DNA from: an uncultured Clostridium sp.
GTDB taxonomy: Bacteria; Bacillota; Clostridia; TANB77; CAG-508
DNA: 57,795 nt
Assembly: GCA_946565805.1 (NCBI GenBank)
Contig: CAMNWO010000015.1
Span: 1 to 57,795 of the forward strand
Reading direction: 5' to 3'
Below, piece by piece: positions 52,469 to 57,795 of the stretch (positions are counted from its first letter, which is position 1; the number at the start of each line of letters is the position of its first letter). Under the pieces are notes generated by a model, which was given only the letters and a program-made list of their open reading frames with translations, ran no database searches and was not told where the DNA came from. Both the position numbers and the translations under genes were made by a program.

Positions 52469-53111
52469 TTATTTTTTAAAACTTAGTCTATTCTCTGTTC
52501 CATTCATTAATCTTTTTATATTACTTCTATGATTATATAAAACAATTATTGCTAAAATAATACTATATATTAAATAGGAACTTCCGCTTTTCCCTGCTGA
52601 TAATACTGTATAACTATCATCAATAAATAAGGTTAATACTGGAAATAATATAGCTGCTGTACAGGATCCTAATGATACCATTCTTGTTAATAGCATTAAT
52701 ATTAAAGCAAATACTAAACAAATTAATCCTATTTTCCAATTACTCATTAATAAAATTCCGTAGTGATGTAGCTACTCCTTTTCCTCCTTTGAATTCAAAG
52801 AAAATAGGGAAAGTATGTCCTATTACAACTGCAATTCCTGCAATTTGAAGTAATAATTCTTTATTGGCTTCTTTTACTATATTTCCTATTAGGATAGAAA
52901 TTACAATGGCTACTACTCCTTTTAAGACATCGCATAATAAGGTAATAGCTGCCGCCTTTTTCCCTACTGAACGAAGCATATTAGTACTTCCTGCATTTCC
53001 GCTTCCTTTTTCTCTTACATCAAATCCTGCTATCTTTTTGCTAATGATAACAGAAAAATTGATACTTCCTATACAATAGGCAATAATTGCCATAATAATA
53101 CATTCTACCAT
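52469..53111 (-). CDS. plsY: acyl-phosphate glycerol-3-phosphate acyltransferase interrupted by a CGGA +1 site
   Basis: PlsY transfers an acyl group from acyl-phosphate to glycerol 3-phosphate, the first step after GpsA. The first frame has GSINFSVIISK, VREKGSGNAGSTNMLR (motif 1), HTFPIFFEFKGGKGVATSL (motif 2/3); the second has the last helices with LTRMVSLGS and NHRSNIKRLMNGTE (motif 4). The join at 52757-52760 reads TCA CTA CGG AAT; skipping the C gives GVATSLGILL as in the family. Total 213 residues, normal. Start follows AAGGAGG. Confidence 0.93.
52757..52760 (-). other. putative +1 recoding site 6 (plsY)
   Basis: Zero-frame codons CTA-CGG-AAT; the +1 frame reads GGA-ATT. Without the shift the frame ends 6 codons later, before motif 4, so the enzyme would be incomplete. 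Confidence 0.66.
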
Positions 53112-53128
53112 TTTTTCCTCCTTAATGA

Positions 53129-53230
53129 GTTGCCAACGGTTCCGGGTTTAAATGGCAACTTAAGAAATATTATTTGCTTTTTATAAAAACGAATAGTAAG
53201 TTGCCATTTAAACCCGGAACCGTTGGCAAC
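53129..53230. repeat. large TTGCCA palindromic element between der and plsY
   Basis: Inverted arms of about 33 bp (53129-53162 and 53198-53230) containing GTTGCCAACGGTTCCGGG and TTTAAATGGCAACTT, with an A+T-rich 35-bp centre. Each arm itself begins with TTGCCA and ends TGGCAA. It lies 3 bp after the der stop and before the plsY ribosome binding site. Confidence 0.88.
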
Positions 53231-53233
53231 CTT

Positions 53234-54560
53234 TTAAACGTCTTTTTCATTCTTTTCTCTAACAATAATTCTAACTGGTGTTCCTTCTAATCCAAATTCT
53301 TTTCTAATTTGATTAACCAGATATCTTTCATATGAAAAGTGAAATAATTCTTTATTATTTACAAAAATAACAAATGTTGGTGGTTTGGTTGAAGCTTGTG
53401 TTCCATAATATATTTTTAGTCTTTTCCCTTTGTCTGTTGGTGGTTGTACTATGGCAATTGCTTCATTGATTACTTGGTTTAAGACTGATGTAGCTATTCT
53501 CATTGCATTCTGCTCTGCTACATAGTTAATTAAGTCAAATAGTTTGTGTACTCTTTGTCCTGTTTTCACTGATATAAATATCATAGGTGCATAAGATAAG
53601 TATTTTAATTTGTCATATACTTCTTTTTTGTATTTTTCTAAGGTTCCTGTTTCTTTTTCAACAGCATCCCATTTATTAACTACTATGATAACACCTTTTC
53701 CTGCTTCATGTGCTTCTCCTGCAATTTTAGCGTCTTGGTCTGTTACTCCTTCTGTAGCATCTATCAGCATTAGACATACATCTGCTCTTTCAATTGCTAG
53801 CAAGGTTCTCATAATGCTAAATTTTTCAATCGATTCCTTTACTTTACTTTTTCTCCTAACCCCTGCTGTATCAATCAATACATATTTTCCATTTTCATTT
53901 TCAAATTCGGTATCAATTGCGTCACGTGTTGTTCCTGCTATATCACTGACAATGGCTCTATTTTCTCCTAATATTTTATTGATTAAAGATGATTTTCCTA
54001 CATTTGGTTTTCCAATAACTGCTACTTTTATGATGTTACTTTCTTCTTCTCCTTCTGTTTTTGGTGGAAAACTTTCATAAATTTTATCTAGCACATCTCC
54101 TATTCCAATGGCATTAGCTGCTGATATTGGATAAGGGTCTCCTATTCCTAAATTATAAAATTCATAAGCTTCTTGTTTATCTTTGTCAAAGTTATCCGCT
54201 TTGTTACATACTAATACAATTGGTTTTCCAGATTTTTTAAGCATTAATGCAATTTCTCTATCAGCTGCAGTTACTCCTTGTCTTACATCTGTTAAAAATA
54301 GAATAACATCTGCCATAGCTACTGCAAGCTTAGCTTGTTCTCTCATTTGTGATAAAATAATATCTTCTGATTCTGGTTCAATACCACCTGTATCAATTAA
54401 AGTAAAGTCTCTTCCTCTCCAATTAGTTTCAGCATAAATTCTATCTCTAGTCACACCTGGTGTGTCTTGTACTATCGAAATTCTGCTTCCTGCTAAATAA
54501 TTAAAAAAGGTGGATTTTCCTACATTTGGTTTTCCGTATAATGGCTACAATTGGTTTCAT
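53234..54560 (-). CDS. der: ribosome-associated GTPase Der interrupted by a CGGA +1 site
   Basis: Der (EngA) is a 441-residue double GTPase for 50S ribosome assembly. G domain 1: P-loop GKPNVGKST spans the break; then DTPGVTRDRIYAE, DTGG and NKAD. G domain 2: GKPNVGKSSLINK, DTAGVRRKSKVK and NKWD; C-terminal KH-like domain to the end. At 54533-54536 the frame reads ATT GTA GCC ATT ATA CGG AAA; skipping C gives VAIIGKPNVGKSTFFNYLAG, the exact P-loop. Without the shift translation ends after 18 residues. Der is essential, so a real loss is unlikely. No good ribosome binding site lies next to the ATG; AAAGGAG is about 75 nt upstream, past a repeat. Confidence 0.94.
54533..54536 (-). other. putative +1 recoding site 7 (der P-loop)
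   Basis: Zero-frame codons ATA-CGG-AAA; the +1 frame reads GGA-AAA, the first glycine and following lysine of the first P-loop. The site is only nine codons from the start, so an unshifted ribosome makes an 18-residue peptide. Confidence 0.66.
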
Positions 54561-54562
54561 TT

Positions 54563-54622
54563 TGGCTACTTCTGGGACAGGCACCAAACCCGACATTGTG
54601 TCGCAATTTGGGACAGGTTGCC
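54563..54622. repeat. palindromic element, GGCTA/CAGGCAC family (copy 2), upstream of der
   Basis: Begins GGCTACTTCTGGGACAGGCA (54563-54582), contains a hairpin CGACATTGTGTCG, then GGGACAGGTTGCC. The first 21 bp differ from copy 1 (46767-46787) at a single base. It separates AAAGGAGAAAGGG (about 54628-54641, minus strand) from the der start codon. Confidence 0.8.
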
Positions 54623-54674
54623 TTAGACCCTTTCTCCTTTCTTTTTTGATAGATATAGTATATCACATTATACT

Positions 54675-54724
54675 AAAAAAAAGCAACGCTTTTTCATAGG
54701 TATGAAAATTTGTTGCTTTTTTAT
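54675..54724 (-). terminator. terminator of the BspA-like gene
   Basis: AAAAAAGCAAC and GTTGCTTTTTT arms around a 20-nt loop with CATAGGTATG, T-rich on both strands. Lies just after the stop of the BspA-like gene. Confidence 0.85.
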
Positions 54725-54731
54725 TTTATCT

Positions 54732-56669
54732 TTATTTTTCCAACCTGATTATATCTGCTTCACATCCTACAAACATTTGGCCTGTACTGCTGTTAGCTAC
54801 GCTCCAATCAGGTCCTATATAAATTTTAGTTAAATTTGTAGCATAGTAAAACATATTGTTCATATTAGTTACCTTCTTGGTATTAAAGTTTGATAAGTCT
54901 AATGTTGTTAAACTACTACAACGCATAAACATATTTGTCATGTCCGTCACATTTTCTGTATTCCAATGACTTACATCAATATTTTTTAGTCTTTTACAAT
55001 TCGAAAACATCGTATTCATATTTTCTACATTTTGTGTATTAAATTTTGAAACATCAACATCAACTAATTTTTCACATAGTTCAAACATTTCACGCATAAA
55101 GGTTACTTTACTTGTATCTATATCTTCTGGAAATTTTATAGTCGTTAAGTTTGAACATTTCATAAACATATATCCCATTTCTGTTACATTGCCCATATTA
55201 AAACCAGATATATCTATAGTAGTTAATTCCTTGCAACCTGCAAACATACTATTCATATTAGTAACTTTACTTGTATTAAAATTCGACAAGCCTGTTAATG
55301 TTCTAAGATTTTCACAATTATTAAACATCGCATCCATTGTTTCAACATTACTTGTGCTAAAAGTTGACACATCTATACTAGTTAGTTTAGTACAGTTATA
55401 GAACAATGCAAACATACTTGTTACATTTTGGGTATTGATATTTTCTATATTTTGTATAGTAATCAATTCTGTTAAATCTGAAAAATAGCAAGCCATATTA
55501 ATGGGTTCTAATTTCGTTGCAATATTCACCACCTGAATGTTTCCCCTATCTCCATACCATGGTGTATCTGGGCCTGTGGACCAAGTACGTTTAAAAACCC
55601 TTCCTACTACATTTCCATAATACTTGGTAGCTCCCTCTTTCGCTTGTTCCTCATTATCATAAAATCCTAATGTATTTCCTTTTAATGAAACGTAAACACC
55701 TAATACTTTTTCTTTCAGTTCATTTGTGGATACTGTTTCATTTCCAGCTTTGTCTACTGCTTTCATTTTTAAAGAATAGGTTGTTCCTCCTGCTAAGTTA
55801 GTAAAAGTATAATTTTCTTCTGTTTGTCCTTCTGCTGGTTCCCATGTTACTCCATTATCTTTACTAAAATAATATTTCTCAACTCCACTACATCCATCGA
55901 TCGCTGTTGCCTCTGCATCTGTAGTATTTCCTGTTAGTGTAATTGTATTTTCTGTTTTGGTTACAGTTGGTTCTAATTTTTCTGGTGACAATCTATCTAT
56001 AATTGTTATATTAGTAGTTTCATGTCCACCTTCTTCTCCTATTTTATTTATTAATCTTGCATGGATCGCTTGATTGTTATTTTCAACAACTACTGGCTTT
56101 GTATAATTTTCCCAATAAATAGCATCTAGTGAATATTGCAAAGTATATCCTTCTACATTGGTTTCCATACTTACTTTTACCTTTTGATTCGTCCAGTCAG
56201 ATGGATCATAATCAAATTTAATGTTTCCTTTTTCTAGCTCTAAATCTGGTGGTATGTCTTCTCCTAATTTTCCTACATATTCCACACCATCCACAATTAC
56301 CCAATAAATCCACCCTTCTTTTACGATTACTTGTATTGTTATTTGAGGAGTATTCGGTAATTGTTTAATTTCTTGTGCCTCCTTAAACATATCATCTTTT
56401 TCTATTTCTTTTTCATATTTGTCCATATAGGTTTGATTATCCCATTGATTAAGCACTCTGTCTGGTTGTAGTCCATTTCCAATCAATTTCAACTCTTGTT
56501 CATATTCTGCCTTTTTAGTTTCCTCTTTTGCTATCTTGGCTCTTTTTATCATTCCATTTTCACCCATTAGAATAGCAATTGTCACTCCTGCTAGAATAAT
56601 AAGTACAATAATTGTTATAATCAAGGCAATTAAAGTTATCGCTTTTTCTTGTGTTATCTTTTGATCCAT
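54732..56669 (-). CDS. BspA-like leucine-rich repeat surface protein with pilin-like leader
   Basis: A 645-residue exported protein. The N-terminus QEKAITLIALIITIIVLIIL, then AGVTIAI is the prepilin-like leader common in clostridial surface proteins. A charged helix and Ig-like/fibronectin-like region follow (about 150-330). The C-terminal 250 residues hold about eight repeats of roughly 23-25 residues of the BspA/DUF285 type, such as VETMDAMFNNCENLRTLTGL, LTTIDISGFNMGNVTEMGYM and LTTLDLSNFNTKKVTNMNNM. BspA proteins mediate adhesion to host or matrix; adhesion here is inferred. The ATG at 56669 follows AAAGGAG. Confidence 0.9.
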   Translation of the reverse strand: MDQKITQEKAITLIALIITIIVLIILAGVTIAILMGENGMIKRAKIAKEETKKAEYEQELKLIGNGLQPDRVLNQWDNQTYMDKYEKEIEKDDMFKEAQEIKQLPNTPQITIQVIVKEGWIYWVIVDGVEYVGKLGEDIPPDLELEKGNIKFDYDPSDWTNQKVKVSMETNVEGYTLQYSLDAIYWENYTKPVVVENNNQAIHARLINKIGEEGGHETTNITIIDRLSPEKLEPTVTKTENTITLTGNTTDAEATAIDGCSGVEKYYFSKDNGVTWEPAEGQTEENYTFTNLAGGTTYSLKMKAVDKAGNETVSTNELKEKVLGVYVSLKGNTLGFYDNEEQAKEGATKYYGNVVGRVFKRTWSTGPDTPWYGDRGNIQVVNIATKLEPINMACYFSDLTELITIQNIENINTQNVTSMFALFYNCTKLTSIDVSTFSTSNVETMDAMFNNCENLRTLTGLSNFNTSKVTNMNSMFAGCKELTTIDISGFNMGNVTEMGYMFMKCSNLTTIKFPEDIDTSKVTFMREMFELCEKLVDVDVSKFNTQNVENMNTMFSNCKRLKNIDVSHWNTENVTDMTNMFMRCSSLTTLDLSNFNTKKVTNMNNMFYYATNLTKIYIGPDWSVANSSTGQMFVGCEADIIRLEK

Positions 56670-56816
56670 TTCTTCTCCTTTAATTTTGAATTTTTCATCA
56701 CCAGAGTTGTAGTTTTTGTGCACCATATTTATGTCACCATTATATATCTATTCATGATTTTTTTCAAGTTATTTATTTTATGTTACAAAATTTTAATCTT
56801 TTTGTAATACATGCGT

Positions 56817-56852
56817 AAAAAAATTGTTGTACCATTAAGTACAACAATTTTT
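56817..56852 (-). terminator. terminator of the pyruvate kinase gene
   Basis: Perfect 12-bp stem AAATTGTTGTAC (56821-56832) / GTACAACAATTT (56839-56850), flanked by A- and T-runs, just after the pyk stop. Confidence 0.92.
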
Positions 56853-56857
56853 CATTC

Positions 56858-57795
56858 CTAAATTCTTGCAATTCCTCCAATAAGTTTACTATCTTCAGCA
56901 GCATCTAACCATTTAGCTCCTCCTGAAACAACGATAGTATCACCTTTTTCTAGAATTTCTTTTTGTTTTAATTTTTCAATTCCTTCTGCTACAACATCAT
57001 CAATATTTTCTTTCTTTTCTACATAAACAGGAGTTACGTTCCAAGCAATTGCTAATTGGTTGAAAGTTCTTCTGTTATCTGTAATTGCTAAGATTGGGCA
57101 TTCTACTCCTAATCCAGCAAATCTTCTTGCAGAGTCACCTGTATTGGTGTAACATACAATAGCATCCGCATTTAAGTTCATTGCCATAACAGCTGTTGAA
57201 TAAGCTATTTTGCTTTCAAGATCATCCATTTTGATATCTTCTTTGCTTCTAAATCTCTTCCAGTAATCGATATCTTTTTCTACTCTATTTGCTATTTTTA
57301 CCATAGTTTTAACACATTCTACTGGATATTTTCCCATTGCACATTCTCCAGATAACATAACTGCACTTGTTCTATCATAAATAGCGTTTGCAACGTCACT
57401 TGCTTCTGCTCTGGTTGGTAATGGATTATATGTCATAGTTTCTAGCATTTGTGTTGCTGTAATAGCTGGTTTGCTTGCTTTGTTTGATAATTTAATAAAT
57501 CTTTTTTGCATAACTGGTGGTTCTGTAAAATCTGTTTCAGTAGCCATGTCACCACGAGCAATCATTTGAACATCTGCATTTTCAACGATTTCTTCCATGT
57601 GTTCTAGCCCTTCTACGTTTTCTACTTTTGTAATAATTTTGATGTCTTTTCCACCATTTTCATCTAATACTTTTCTTACTTGGTCGATATCATCTTTATT
57701 TCTTGCAAATGACATAGCAACATAGTCATAATCATGTGTGCAAGCTGTTTTTAAGTCATCAATATCTTTTTGTTTTAAAGCTGGTAAACGTACAG
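56858..57795 (-). CDS. pyk: pyruvate kinase, partial (runs off the window)
   Basis: C-terminal 312 residues of pyruvate kinase, which converts phosphoenolpyruvate and ADP to pyruvate and ATP. The frame is open to the window edge and reads VRLPALKQKDIDDLKTACTH at its visible start, then VAMSFARNKDD, IKIITKVENVEG (active-site Lys-Glu), ARGDMATETDF (metal Glu/Asp), TATQMLETM and RAEASDVANAIYDRTSAVML, then SGECA. The usual GDLG is here GDMATET. The C-terminal domain is intact to GIARI. A terminator follows. Confidence 0.95.
   Translation of the reverse strand, partial: VRLPALKQKDIDDLKTACTHDYDYVAMSFARNKDDIDQVRKVLDENGGKDIKIITKVENVEGLEHMEEIVENADVQMIARGDMATETDFTEPPVMQKRFIKLSNKASKPAITATQMLETMTYNPLPTRAEASDVANAIYDRTSAVMLSGECAMGKYPVECVKTMVKIANRVEKDIDYWKRFRSKEDIKMDDLESKIAYSTAVMAMNLNADAIVCYTNTGDSARRFAGLGVECPILAITDNRRTFNQLAIAWNVTPVYVEKKENIDDVVAEGIEKLKQKEILEKGDTIVVSGGAKWLDAAEDSKLIGGIARI

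Noticed and set aside
52469..52747. Independent small membrane protein gene
   Set aside because: It is the C-terminal part of PlsY; joining at the CGGA site recovers GVATSLGILL and normal length.
7273..54536. Simple reassignment of CGG to glycine
   Set aside because: Reading CGG as Gly in frame would not restore the downstream frame; every site needs a one-base shift as well.
7273..54536. Seven independent pseudogenes
   Set aside because: Der, PlsY and GpsA are normally essential, no other lesions are seen, and all breaks have the same NUN-CGG-A sequence. A systematic sequencing artefact is not excluded and is stated as the main rival.

Overview
The window reads as chromosome from a low-GC, Gram-positive Clostridia-like bacterium, probably an anaerobic gut lineage. 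I infer this from the strong A+T bias, AGGAGG ribosome binding sites, consensus sigma-A promoters, a CwlD-type amidase, a BspA-like surface protein with a pilin-like leader and an Lsa/CplR-like ABC-F protein. No rRNA or tRNA gene was recognised. Nearly all genes are on the minus strand, so they are read from high to low coordinates.

Layout. 54-10022: a GNAT acetyltransferase; a CadC-type metal operon (regulator, HMA protein, Cd/Zn ATPase, HMA protein, Cu ATPase, CcdA, thioredoxin); then a ZIP transporter, a membrane protein, a CPA2 antiporter and an HD hydrolase. 10066-13706: a RhuM fragment and a divergent NAD-salvage pair (nicotinamidase-like, NadE) with different codon use. 13791-17818: VanZ and a cluster of nucleotide-handling enzymes (HAM1-like, two Nudix, HIT-like, deoxyribosyltransferase-like) with two HAD remnants and a frameshifted SDR. 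17925-30283: two ABC-F proteins, TfoX, a GntR-ABC exporter operon, amidase, VUT transporter, HD protein, nucleotidase and two unrecognised proteins. 30372-30715: a type I toxin-antitoxin module. 30775-34260: DUF362 and a second foreign-looking island (DUF4097 and membrane proteins). 34298-49582: signal peptidase, Nudix, metK, MacB-like ABC protein, coiled-coil protein, PBP, MFS, two hydrolases, RNase P RNA and others. 49665-57795: dtd, zinc-ribbon protein, gpsA, plsY, der, a BspA-like protein and partial pyruvate kinase.

The main discovery candidate is a recurrent +1 recoding signal. Six otherwise intact conserved genes (ZIP transporter, ABC ATPase, VUT transporter, gpsA with two sites, plsY, der) are each out of frame by exactly one extra C placed directly before a conserved GGA glycine codon. 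The interrupted frame always reads NUN-CGG-A, and skipping the C restores full-length, family-typical proteins. By eye I found no other in-frame CGG codon in the native minus-strand genes; CGG read as arginine occurs only in the foreign-looking genes. This suggests that CGG is unassigned or decoded as a CGGA quadruplet for glycine, with ribosomes shifting +1. A systematic sequence artefact must be excluded.

A second unexplained layer is a set of palindromic intergenic elements built on GAGACA/GGGACAGG, GGCTA/CAGGCAC or TTGCCA/TGGCAA arms. They sit at gene junctions, supply stop codons in two cases and separate a Shine-Dalgarno sequence from the start codon of der in another.
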